Shown piece after piece: positions 1 to 5,686 of a stretch of 9,497 bases of DNA. Location: NCBI GenBank assembly GCA_001564205.1, contig LKMY01000050.1, positions 1 to 9,497 of the forward strand. Reading direction: 5' to 3'. The DNA is from Nanohaloarchaea archaeon PL-Br10_U2g5. GTDB lineage: Archaea > Halobacteriota > Halobacteria > Halobacteriales > Haloferacaceae. A model generated the notes under the pieces. The model saw only the letters and a program-made list of their open reading frames with translations, was not told the DNA's origin and did no database searches. Numbering within the stretch: position 1 is the stretch's first letter; each line of letters begins with the position of its first letter. The position numbers and the translations under genes were made by a program.

Positions 1-2
1 CC

Positions 3-761
3 GCCGAACCCGCCGAAGCCGCGACCGCTGCAGAGCCGTTCGATCTCGTGCTGTTCGGCAACGTGCTCTCCGAGCTGATCGATCCGGTGATGGTAGTCGA
101 AGCCGCAGTCGACGCCCTCGCCGCCGACGGGAGCGTGGTCGCGTTCGCGCCAGCCGACCGCAACACTGCGATGGGGCTCCGCGACGTCGAGCGAGCGGTC
201 GTCACACCGACGAGCGACGTGGAGACGTACTCCCCGACGCTTCGGCTGTGGCCGGACGCGACGCCGTCAGACGGCGGTTGGTCGTTCGACGTCGCCGACG
301 ATCTGGCGGCCCCACCGTTCCAGCGCCGGCTCGACGAGGCGGCCCAGCGCGGTACGAGCGATGAGCCCGGTGAGTTCATCAACGTTGACGTTCAGTTCGC
401 GTACGCGATCCTCCGCCCCGACGGGCAGCGTCGGGTCGATATCCGCGCGAGTGACGACCGGTGTGCGCGCATGGCCGACTCCGAAGCGCACGTCACCGAC
501 CGGGTGAACCTGCTCGCAGTGAAACTCAGCCACGACCTCAGCGCCGGCGACAACGCTCTCTACCGCGTCGGCGACGGCTCACAGGCCGTCGATCACTACC
601 TCGTCTGTACTCGAGAGACCGTCCTCAACGAGGATCTCCGGACCGCCGACTACGGCGCCGTCGTCTTCGTTGAAAACGGGCTCGTGCTCTGGAACGACGA
701 CGAGGAGGCGTACAACGTCGTGGTCGACGACGAGACGATCGTGGATCTGGTCGCACCCTGA
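3..761 (+). CDS. Rsm22-like class I SAM methyltransferase, C-terminal part (5' end outside window)
   Basis: The reading frame is open from the first bases (codons begin at base 3), so the gene starts upstream; the GTG at 48 is internal and not a believable start. 252 residues are visible. Near the visible N-terminus FDLVLFGNVLSEL matches the post-motif region of Rossmann methyltransferases ('D-L-V ... L-S-E-L'), a form typical of the Rsm22 family linked to small ribosomal subunit assembly or rRNA methylation. Further on are a stretch with FAYAILRPDGQRRVDI and a C-terminal part (DRVNLLAVKLSHD, then YRVGDGSQAVDHYLVCT) that looks like a beta-rich accessory domain. The SAM-binding glycine loop would lie upstream, outside the window, so catalytic competence cannot be judged. 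The gene converges on the SRAP gene with about 31 bases between stops. The family call rests on motif memory; it could be another class I methyltransferase. Confidence 0.6.
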   Translation, partial: AEPAEAATAAEPFDLVLFGNVLSELIDPVMVVEAAVDALAADGSVVAFAPADRNTAMGLRDVERAVVTPTSDVETYSPTLRLWPDATPSDGGWSFDVADDLAAPPFQRRLDEAAQRGTSDEPGEFINVDVQFAYAILRPDGQRRVDIRASDDRCARMADSEAHVTDRVNLLAVKLSHDLSAGDNALYRVGDGSQAVDHYLVCTRETVLNEDLRTADYGAVVFVENGLVLWNDDEEAYNVVVDDETIVDLVAP

Positions 762-792
762 GACGAGGACCGCGCCTCCCAGCCGACCAGCC

Positions 793-1545
793 TCAGTCGA
801 CGCCGACCGGCTCGACGAGCTCCGGCGTGTCGACCGCGGGGGCGTTCACACGCGTCGAAACCGGGTACGTAGTCATCTCATCGTCGGGATACGGATCGAG
901 CAGCGCGCCGGCCTCGTCGGGACCGCCTCGGAGCCACGTCTCCTCCTCGTCGGGTGCGAGGATCACGGCCATCCGGTGGTGGAGGTCGGAGATGAGCGCG
1001 TTTGGCTCGGTCGTCACAATCGTGAACGTCTCGATGGGGCCGGCGTCTTCGGCGGCCTCCTCGGCGACCGTGTCGCTTCCGCCACCGAACGCCCCGAGCC
1101 CTGTTTGGGTCGTCTCGGGCTCGGGCGGCTCCCAGCGCTCGTAGAGTCCCGCCATCGCGAACGGGCGATCGTCGTTGAACGCGACGCGGTAGGGGGTCTT
1201 GTCGGCGCCCCCGCGGCCCCCGTTGTCGTTGGGGACGGATCGATCAACCCATTCATAAAACCCGTCCGCGGGGACGAGACAGCGGCGACGCTCGAAGGCG
1301 TCGGCGAAGCTCCGCTTCTTCCGGACCGTCTCGGCCCGCGCGTTGATCAGATCGAACGATTCGTCGGCCCACGCGGGAGTGAGTCCCCACTTCATTCGCG
1401 TCGCGCGTCGGGGATCCTCGTCGGCGATCACGGGAAGCTTTTGGCCGGGTGCACAGTTGTAGCTGGGCTCGATGCCTCCGAAATCGGCGTCGAATCGAGC
1501 TTCGAGATCGGCAGCGGGGGTACAGAGCGTGTAGCGGCCGCACAT
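793..1545 (-). CDS. SRAP domain protein (YedK/HMCES type), abasic-site DNA-protein crosslinker
   Basis: 250 residues starting MCGRY, the family hallmark: after removal of Met1 the catalytic Cys2 forms a thiazolidine crosslink with abasic sites in single-stranded DNA, shielding them from breakage. Other family landmarks are present: WGL-P-W at about 53-59, Asn68 in INARAET, Glu98 in GFYEW and His189 in HHRM. Thus the Cys/Asn/Glu/His set known for E. coli YedK appears complete. Two oddities: residues about 139-170 form an acidic, Gly/Ala-rich insertion between core strands, and the usual Pro after HxRM is Ala (HHRMAVIL). The start is fixed by MCGRY, since Cys2 must be exposed, and a TATA-like box lies 25-33 bases upstream, implying a leaderless mRNA. 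It is divergent from an exonuclease-like gene at 1697, consistent with a DNA repair role. The old name is SOS response-associated peptidase. Confidence 0.93.
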   Translation of the reverse strand: MCGRYTLCTPAADLEARFDADFGGIEPSYNCAPGQKLPVIADEDPRRATRMKWGLTPAWADESFDLINARAETVRKKRSFADAFERRRCLVPADGFYEWVDRSVPNDNGGRGGADKTPYRVAFNDDRPFAMAGLYERWEPPEPETTQTGLGAFGGGSDTVAEEAAEDAGPIETFTIVTTEPNALISDLHHRMAVILAPDEEETWLRGGPDEAGALLDPYPDDEMTTYPVSTRVNAPAVDTPELVEPVGVD

Positions 1546-1569
1546 GGATATCTGTCGTTAGGCTCCCCG

Positions 1570-1578
1570 TTACTTAAA
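1570..1578 (-). promoter_or_regulatory. TATA-like box of the SRAP gene
   Basis: The minus strand reads TTTAAGTAA here, 25-33 bases before the ATG at 1545, the normal archaeal spacing for a transcript that begins at or next to the start codon. It is the most AT-rich patch in the divergent SRAP/exonuclease spacer. Confidence 0.6.
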
Positions 1579-1696
1579 CCGCAGCGGGAAGGACAGCGGT
1601 CCCGCCGGCGATCGCTTTCGCGGTGGGTCCCGTTCCCCACCGCTCGTCTCTTCTTTCTCCCGTCGGGTTTTTGTCCGCACGTCGCCGCGGTCGAGT

Positions 1697-2461
1697 ATGC
1701 GCATCGAGAACAGCTTCATCCCGGTCGAGGGGGTCGGCAAATCGACGGAGCGCCGGCTCTGGGCCGAGGGTGTCACGACGTGGGAAGCGTTCGACCCCAC
1801 CGTCGACGTGCGGGGCATCGGGTCCACGACCACCGACCGGATCGAGTCGTTCATCGCCGAGGCACTAACCCACCTCGACGACGGGGACTCCGCGTACTTC
1901 GATCGGGCATTCCCGAGCGGGGAGCGGTGGCGGCTCTACGAGAACTTCCGCGCGGAGACGTGTTTTTTCGATATCGAGACAACCGGGCTCGACGAGCACC
2001 GCGACCGCGTAACGACCGTGAGCTTCCACCAGGGCGGCGAGACGACGACGCTGGTCGCCGGCGACGATCTCACCGCCGACCGCCTCCGCGAGCAGTTCGT
2101 GGACGCCAGCCTGCTGGCGACGTTTAACGGCGCGCGGTTCGACGTTCCCTTCCTCGAGACCTCGTTCGGAATCGACGTCGAAACGCCGCACCTCGACCTG
2201 ATGTACCCCGCCAAGCGAATCGGACTCTCCGGGGGGCTGAAGCCGATCGAAAAATCGATCGGGATCGAGCGTGATCGGCCGGACCTGTCTGGTCTGGACG
2301 CCGTCCGGCTGTGGCGCGAGTACGAGCGCGGCGACGAAGACGCGCTCGACACGCTGGTGTCGTACAACCGAGAGGATACCGAGAACTTGCAAACGCTCGC
2401 GGACGTCGTCTGTAAGTCGCTCCACGAAGACGTGTTCGTCGGCGAATCATACGAACCGTGA
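1697..2461 (+). CDS. HhH plus DEDDy RNase H-fold exonuclease (YprB-like)
   Basis: 254 residues. The N-terminus (about 8-55) contains two helix-hairpin-helix-like elements, PVEGVGKSTERRLW and VRGIGSTTTDRI, which in this setting bind DNA non-specifically. From about residue 88 comes an RNase H-like exonuclease fold: FDIETTGL (Asp92, Glu94) is Exo I, TFNGARFDVPFL (Asn144, Asp149) is Exo II, and YNREDT (Tyr223, Asp227) is a DEDDy-type Exo III. All four metal-binding acids are present, so it should be an active 3'-5' exonuclease on DNA or RNA; the substrate is unknown. This architecture matches YprB-like/RNase_H_2 proteins rather than a full polymerase. The ATG at 1697 is supported by a weak T-rich TATA-like patch at 1665-1673. 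It is transcribed divergently from SRAP and converges on the bactofilin-like gene, with 41 bases between stops. Confidence 0.88.
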   Translation: MRIENSFIPVEGVGKSTERRLWAEGVTTWEAFDPTVDVRGIGSTTTDRIESFIAEALTHLDDGDSAYFDRAFPSGERWRLYENFRAETCFFDIETTGLDEHRDRVTTVSFHQGGETTTLVAGDDLTADRLREQFVDASLLATFNGARFDVPFLETSFGIDVETPHLDLMYPAKRIGLSGGLKPIEKSIGIERDRPDLSGLDAVRLWREYERGDEDALDTLVSYNREDTENLQTLADVVCKSLHEDVFVGESYEP

Positions 2462-2502
2462 GCGCCGAGACGATCGTTCCGCCGTAGACGCCGATTCGAG
2501 AG

Positions 2503-3789
2503 CTACTCCGGTTCCGAGTTGGCGGATTCCGTCTCCATCGAAACGGGTTCGCCTGGTTCTAATGGGGCTTCGTCGCGTGATTCTTCGGCGTCTTCTTCAT
2601 CCTCGGTGTCGCCCTCTGACTCTTCGTCACGACGGTCTCCGTCACCGTCGCCAGAGCCTGGCTCCGGCTCTTCGGCGTCATCAGCGTCCGGCTCTTCGGC
2701 GTCATCAGCGTCCGGCTCTTCGGCGTCATCAGCGTCCGGCTCTTCGGCGTCGTCAGCGTCCGCCTCTTCGGTGTCGTCAGCGTCCGGCTCTTCAGCATCG
2801 TCAGCGTCGTCACGGGCTTCCTTGCTTCTCACTTCGGTCGAATCGCCAGCCGATTCCTCCGGTTCTTCTGACTCTTTCGATTCAGCCGATTCCTCCGGCT
2901 CTTCTGGCTCGTCCGGTTCGTCCGGCTCGGCTGACTTGTCCGACTCGTCTGCTGTCTCCTGAACCAGTTTCATCTCGCCGCGGGCACGGAGCGTCCCGTC
3001 GATCTCCGCGCCGTCGTGGACGATCAGGTCACCGGCGGAGACGTCACCGAGCACCCGCGCACCAGAGTTGACCGTGACCGTTCCGCCGCGAGTTGTGACG
3101 TCGCCGTGGATTACCGTCTCTGCCCCGACGGTGATACCCTCGCGAGCACGAAGGGAGCCGAAGACTTCGTTGCGCTCGCCGACGCGGATCGATTCCGCGC
3201 GGATGTTCCCGTGCAGCCGGCAGTCGTCGCCGATGGTCGCGGGGGTAGAGACGCGCCACGCGTCGTCGGATATCTCCGCGCTGCGCGGGACCAGGAGGGG
3301 TTCGCGCACGTCGTCGCCGTCGGCGAGCGCCTCCGCGAGCTCGTCTGCGGCGTCGGTCTCGCCGACGCGCAGGAGCTGCGAGAGGACGATGAAGTAGAAG
3401 ACGAGCGTGGGAACGGGGTTCCGGATCACGATCCAGCCGTTCGCCTCGAACCCCTCTTCGATCGAGACGTCGTCGCCGATATCGAGGTCGCCGGAGACCA
3501 TCAGTCGGCCGGTGACGGTCACGCGCTCTCCGAGGTACGCGTCCTCACCGACAAGGACGTTGCCGTCGATGGTACACCACGTGTCGAGCCGGCAGTCCCC
3601 CTCGGCTTCGATGTCGTTTTCGACGCTTACGCGCTCTCCGATGGCGACGTTGCGACCGCGGAGTCCGAACTCCACCGTCGACTGGCCACCGATGAGCACG
3701 TCGCCGTCGGTGACGAGATCGTGCTCTTCGACGGTCGTCCCGGACGGGACCGCGAGCTCCTCTATGGGACCGTCTCCTCGCAGCGACAC
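2503..3789 (-). CDS. Bactofilin/halofilin-like polymer-forming cytoskeletal protein with acidic repeat tail
   Basis: Taken from the GTG at 3789 (428 residues). The frame stays open to an ATG at 3912, but a good TATA-like box sits inside that extension, 24-29 bases before this GTG, so the shorter form is favoured. Residues about 14-122 and 182-275 are two blocks of short beta-repeats (such as VLVGEDAYLGERVTVTG and VFGSLRAREGITVGAETVI), as in bactofilins, which stack as beta-helices and polymerise without nucleotide. Between them PVPTLVFYFIVLSQLL (126-141) is hydrophobic and may insert in or lie on the membrane. Residues about 280-428 are a disordered Asp/Glu tail containing six ADDAEEPD-type units. 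Bactofilins of Haloferax volcanii (halofilins HalA and HalB) help hold cell shape; a similar role here is inferred. I cannot say which halofilin family it belongs to. Cys66, Cys72 and Cys190 are unusual for such a protein. Confidence 0.85.
   Translation of the reverse strand: MSLRGDGPIEELAVPSGTTVEEHDLVTDGDVLIGGQSTVEFGLRGRNVAIGERVSVENDIEAEGDCRLDTWCTIDGNVLVGEDAYLGERVTVTGRLMVSGDLDIGDDVSIEEGFEANGWIVIRNPVPTLVFYFIVLSQLLRVGETDAADELAEALADGDDVREPLLVPRSAEISDDAWRVSTPATIGDDCRLHGNIRAESIRVGERNEVFGSLRAREGITVGAETVIHGDVTTRGGTVTVNSGARVLGDVSAGDLIVHDGAEIDGTLRARGEMKLVQETADESDKSAEPDEPDEPEEPEESAESKESEEPEESAGDSTEVRSKEARDDADDAEEPDADDTEEADADDAEEPDADDAEEPDADDAEEPDADDAEEPEPGSGDGDGDRRDEESEGDTEDEEDAEESRDEAPLEPGEPVSMETESANSEPE
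2663..2806 (-). repeat. Six tandem 24-bp units coding the acidic tail of the bactofilin-like protein
   Basis: Six in-frame units begin at 2663, 2687, 2711, 2735, 2759 and 2783. The first three are identical; the fourth has one A-to-G change and the last two carry a few substitutions. Each codes an eight-residue ADDAEEPD-type unit on the minus strand. Near identity of three units points to recent expansion by slippage or unequal recombination, so copy number probably varies between strains. A looser Ser/Pro/Glu/Asp-rich repeat follows at about 2850-2950. Confidence 0.95.
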
Positions 3790-3810
3790 ACCGGGAAAAC
3801 TCCCTCCGCC

Positions 3811-3819
3811 CGTATAAAC
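3811..3819 (-). promoter_or_regulatory. TATA-like box of the bactofilin-like gene
   Basis: The minus strand reads GTTTATACG here, 22-30 bases before the GTG at 3789, matching a leaderless haloarchaeal promoter. It lies inside the longer open frame that reaches 3912 and is the main reason for choosing the shorter protein. The spacer 3790-3967 also serves the divergent gene at 3968. Confidence 0.6.
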
Positions 3820-3830
3820 CGTGTGGGGTC

Positions 3831-3852
3831 GTCGGACGCTCGTCGGACGCTC
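3831..3852. repeat. Tandem duplication of 11 bp
   Basis: gtcggacgctc occurs twice head to tail at 3831-3841 and 3842-3852, just upstream of the TATA-like box of the minus-strand gene. It may be a chance duplication or a paired protein-binding site. Confidence 0.85.
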
Positions 3853-3967
3853 GAGGCAATGGCTGCCGTGAGTGAGCGCCACGACGGGTTCAACTGCGTG
3901 CGTGGATATCACACGCTCGGCGCGTCGGGGTCACTACGCTTTTCAGGCCCGCCTCGAACCATCGGGT

Positions 3968-4153
3968 ATGGGATTCGGATCGTATGATGAAAGCGAGCAG
4001 AAGGACCAAGACGTTGACACCGACGACGACGCCGCCGTGAACGTTCACGAGAACGACCACGACGGCGAGGTCACCATCGAAGGCGGTGCGTCCACCGACG
4101 ACCTCGTCGGGCGCCTCTCCGAGATGAAAGACACCGACGAAGACGACGAGTAG
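3968..4153 (+). CDS. Small acidic haloarchaeal protein, DUF5786-like
   Basis: 61 residues beginning MGFGSYDESEQ, the characteristic opening of a small conserved halobacterial family that I recall as DUF5786. It is extremely acidic (DVDTDDDAAVNVHENDHDG), with a short C-terminal helix-like part STDDLVGRLSEMKD. There is no Cys, signal peptide or membrane segment; it is cytoplasmic and of unknown function. The ATG at 3968 is chosen because it gives the family N-terminus; the longer open frame from 3872 adds a stretch with non-haloarchaeal composition. A T-rich patch GCTTTTC near 3937-3943 could serve as TATA element about 27 bases upstream. It is followed by another small gene 85 bases downstream that has its own promoter-like sequence, so an operon is not required. 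Confidence 0.8.
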   Translation: MGFGSYDESEQKDQDVDTDDDAAVNVHENDHDGEVTIEGGASTDDLVGRLSEMKDTDEDDE

Positions 4154-4206
4154 GCGGTCGAGTCCGGGCGACCTGCGCGTCTCAACCGATCACCGCCGTG
4201 TCACGC

Positions 4207-4216
4207 TCTTTTTATC
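4207..4216 (+). promoter_or_regulatory. TATA-like box of the DUF5800-like gene
   Basis: TCTTTTTATC lies 23-32 bases upstream of the ATG at 4239, the expected position for a leaderless transcript. It is AT-rich against GC-rich flanks. Confidence 0.6.
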
Positions 4217-4238
4217 TGATCAGTGACTACGGCTCGGT

Positions 4239-4436
4239 ATGAGTACGGATCTAACCTTCACCAGAGACGGCGTCGAAGTCGTTTACGAGGGAACCGAGTT
4301 CGAGCTGGAGAAAGACCTGATCGAGGAGGCGACCGGTAAGGGGTTCCGCGACGTCACTGACCACGAAGTGCTGCAGATCGTCGCCGGAGAGCCGGACCTC
4401 GACGGCGAGCCGGTGCGGATCGGCGACGTGTTGTAG
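4239..4436 (+). CDS. Small conserved haloarchaeal protein, DUF5800-like
   Basis: 65 residues: MSTDLTFTRDGVEVVYEGTE at the start, then EFELEKDLIEEATGKGF and a C-terminal DVTDHEVLQIVAGEP and PVRIGDVL. I recognise this as the small halobacterial family I recall as DUF5800. The pattern suggests a short beta-hairpin followed by helices and a final strand, a compact soluble protein without Cys, membrane or signal sequences. Function is unknown. It follows the DUF5786-like gene by 85 bases with its own TATA-like box, and converges on the ferredoxin gene (32 bases between stops). A short T-rich run (gtgttttat at about 4464-4472) lies just past the stop and could help termination. Confidence 0.78.
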   Translation: MSTDLTFTRDGVEVVYEGTEFELEKDLIEEATGKGFRDVTDHEVLQIVAGEPDLDGEPVRIGDVL

Positions 4437-4468
4437 CGCTCGGAGCCGTCGCCGCTGGTAGCTGTGTT

Positions 4469-4897
4469 TTATACATTCCTCTCTCGCGACCCCCACACCC
4501 GCTTATCGACGAGTTCGACGACCATGGGCGCGTCGACGGTCACCTGACAGGAGAGCCGAGGGTAGCCGAACCGTTTCGCGAGCCGGTCGTGCCAGTGCGT
4601 CGGCGGCGGATTCTCACGGATCCGGACGCCACACGTCGCACAGAGCCCTCTTCCGCCGCAGTTGAGTCGCTTCGTCGCTGCGGCGTACGGCGACAGATCG
4701 GCTTCCAACAGGACACGCCGGAGGTTTCGCCCCGATTCGACCGAGAGCTCGGTTCTGTTTTCGTCCTCGTCGATGACGGTCAACGGAATCAAATCCTCTC
4801 GGTATCCCTCACCGTCGCCTCTGGTCGTGGCATCTGTCGGCCGCGAGGTCACCGTCTTATCAGCAGTCTCCGGATCGGTCGCAGTCGAGTCAACCAT
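4469..4897 (-). CDS. 2Fe-2S ferredoxin
   Basis: 142 residues from the ATG at 4897. Cys80, Cys86, Cys89 and Cys117 give CX5CX2CX27C (LNCGGRGLCATC ... RLSC), the ligand set of a [2Fe-2S] beta-grasp ferredoxin. The preceding LIPLTVIDEDENRTELSVESG is the first beta-hairpin, and NLRRVLLEADL the following helix. It should carry single electrons to cytoplasmic oxidoreductases; no reductase or partner is encoded nearby. The first about 33 residues are a low-complexity Thr/Asp-rich extension without signal features. The frame stays open upstream to 5218, but that part is rich in Arg/Ser/Tyr and Trp, unlike haloarchaeal proteins, so it is left out. A possible TATA element (CCTATGTG, about 4922-4929) lies about 25-32 bases before the start. 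The CX5C spacing is closer to adrenodoxin/ISC-type than to plant-type (CX4C) ferredoxins. Confidence 0.85.
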   Translation of the reverse strand: MVDSTATDPETADKTVTSRPTDATTRGDGEGYREDLIPLTVIDEDENRTELSVESGRNLRRVLLEADLSPYAAATKRLNCGGRGLCATCGVRIRENPPPTHWHDRLAKRFGYPRLSCQVTVDAPMVVELVDKRVWGSRERNV

Positions 4898-5220
4898 TCG
4901 GTGTCGGGGTTTGATTCCGCAGACACATAGGCGTACAGACGGATCAAGCGCTGCGAACGACTCGCCGACCCCGTTGAAATACGCAAGCGATGATGAGTGT
5001 CTCCAGTGATGTGCCGGGTGCGCTTCTGCAACACACCACTTATCGAACCAAATCAGTCGGTACAGATGGTTTCGTGAACGATTTCGGGAGTCGGAATATC
5101 GTTCTGCTGGAGCGGTTGTTGATAAGCGGTTGAGAGGTGTTGCTAGCGGCGGGTAATAAATAATCAACGGTCGGGTGAAGACCTCGAAAGTCCCCCCGAT
5201 CATAGACCGCAGCCTCACAC
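4898..5220. other. Intergenic region upstream of ferredoxin, no supported gene
   Basis: No frame here has haloarchaeal-looking codon or residue use; translated frames are Arg/Ser rich or hydrophobic patches with no recognisable motif. By eye it is AT-richer than the genes around it. No tRNA-like T-arm or CCA-type structure was seen. It contains the ferredoxin promoter at its left end and an AT-rich patch at 5154-5165. Confidence 0.6.
5154..5165. promoter_or_regulatory. AT-rich TATA-like patch before the hairpin cluster
   Basis: taataaataatc is the most AT-rich 12 bases of the region and can be read as a TATA element on either strand (TTATTTAT on minus). On plus it would place transcription start near 5187, ahead of the hairpins at 5234-5376. 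On minus it would point toward the ferredoxin gene but over 250 bases from its start. Function is inferred from composition only. Confidence 0.3.
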
Positions 5221-5233
5221 CTCCCCAGCCTCG

Positions 5234-5376
5234 TCGCTGGCGCCTGATAAGGCACCAGCGACTCCAGTGAGGGACCGGTGGTCCCTCTGGCAGCCGTTCG
5301 CGCCCTGTGGGCGCTCACGGCGACCTCGCGCGTGCTGGCTCGCGGCCGCCGAGGGCGGCCGCTCGCAGGCGCACGC
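5234..5376. repeat. Cluster of four consecutive hairpins, possible structured RNA or interspersed palindromic repeat
   Basis: Hairpin 1, 5234-5261: 11-base arms (TCGCTGGCGCC / GGCACCAGCGA) with one C-A mismatch and a six-base loop. Hairpin 2, 5264-5290: AGGGACC/GGTCCCT with a three-base loop, extended past a two-base bulge by CCAG/CTGG. Hairpin 3, 5293-5321: GCGCCC/GGGCGC with loop TGT, extended across a TC/TC internal loop by GCCGT/ACGGC. Hairpin 4, 5330-5376: GCGGCCGCC/GGCGGCCGC with loop GAG, plus outer stem GCGTGC/GCACGC. Spacers are only 2-8 bases. No protein gene is convincing here. The block could be a small RNA, or a copy of a REP-like palindromic repeat; it resembles repetitive intergenic sequence I associate with Halorubrum-like genomes, from memory only. 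Strand is undecided. Confidence 0.7.
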
Positions 5377-5380
5377 CACC

Positions 5381-5500
5381 GCGTCGTCGTTTACAAATGA
5401 TCATTGTCGTGGTTCACGATCGGATTAAATACTGTGTTGCCGCCAGCAGCTTGCGATATCTACTCCCGTCATCGATCGATACGCGCCGTTCACGGACCGG
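5381..5500. other. Intergenic region between hairpin cluster and inverted repeat, no supported gene
   Basis: No coding frame is convincing. There is a 10-bp palindrome aatgatcatt at 5396-5405 and a TATA-like ttaaatac at about 5424-5431 on plus, but no start codon at the distance expected of a leaderless gene. The stretch could be degenerate mobile-element sequence leading into the inverted repeat at 5501. Confidence 0.4.
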
Positions 5501-5529
5501 CTGTTTCAGGGCGGTTGTGACTGAAACAG
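5501..5529. repeat. Perfect 9-bp inverted repeat, possible insertion-sequence end remnant
   Basis: ctgtttcag (5501-5509) and ctgaaacag (5521-5529) flank an 11-base spacer. The following bases, aggacttcaacggagcc (to about 5546), read on the minus strand as GGCTCCGTTGAAGTCCTCTG, similar to terminal repeats I remember from haloarchaeal insertion sequences (beginning GGCTCTGTTGAA). No transposase or second end is visible, so at most this is a relic or solo end. It could instead be a plain hairpin. Confidence 0.4.
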
Positions 5530-5624
5530 AGGACTTCAACGGAGCCGATCGGGTGTGAAGCTCATCAACAGGCGGGCGGGCCGAGTGTCTCGTAGTCGTG
5601 CGGAGATCGGAGATTCCGTGATGA

Positions 5625-5643
5625 CGAGACGCCCCGCGTCTCG
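5625..5643. repeat. Perfect 8-bp hairpin upstream of the DCC-family gene
   Basis: CGAGACGC and GCGTCTCG are separated by three C residues. It lies 67-85 bases before the ATG at 5710, ahead of a second hairpin and the TATA-like box, so it could be an operator, a terminator-like structure for upstream transcription, or chance. Confidence 0.55.
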
Positions 5644-5654
5644 AACCACTTGAT

Positions 5655-5673
5655 CCCGAGGCGGTTCCTCGGG
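5655..5673. repeat. Perfect 7-bp hairpin next to the DCC-gene promoter
   Basis: CCCGAGG and CCTCGGG flank a five-base loop and end six bases before the TATA-like box at 5679-5686. This is where a dyad bound by a transcription factor or the BRE would sit. No protein partner can be named. Confidence 0.5.
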
Positions 5674-5678
5674 GAGAA

Positions 5679-5686
5679 CACAAAAG
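5679..5686 (+). promoter_or_regulatory. TATA-like box of the DCC-family gene
   Basis: ACAAAAGA lies 24-31 bases before the ATG at 5710, the spacing for a leaderless transcript, and supports that ATG over the upstream in-frame start at 5650. Confidence 0.5.

Noticed and set aside
670..2127. 485-codon open frame on plus overlapping the SRAP gene
   Set aside because: Arg/Pro/Gly-rich translation without domains, antisense to a gene with a complete SRAP motif set; it is a GC-rich shadow frame.
2663..2806. CRISPR-like array
   Set aside because: The 24-bp units are directly adjacent with no spacers and code in frame for an acidic tail.
3016..3987. 323-codon open frame on plus antisense to the bactofilin-like gene
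   Set aside because: No family signature, and the opposite strand encodes a clear beta-repeat protein.
4898..5218. N-terminal extension of the ferredoxin
   Set aside because: The open frame is rich in Arg, Tyr and Trp and lacks haloarchaeal acidity; a start at 4897 gives a normal ferredoxin.
5040..5318. Possible small protein on minus through the hairpin block
   Set aside because: Composition is Arg/Ser/Pro-rich and not acidic, its start lies inside a hairpin and no motif is seen.
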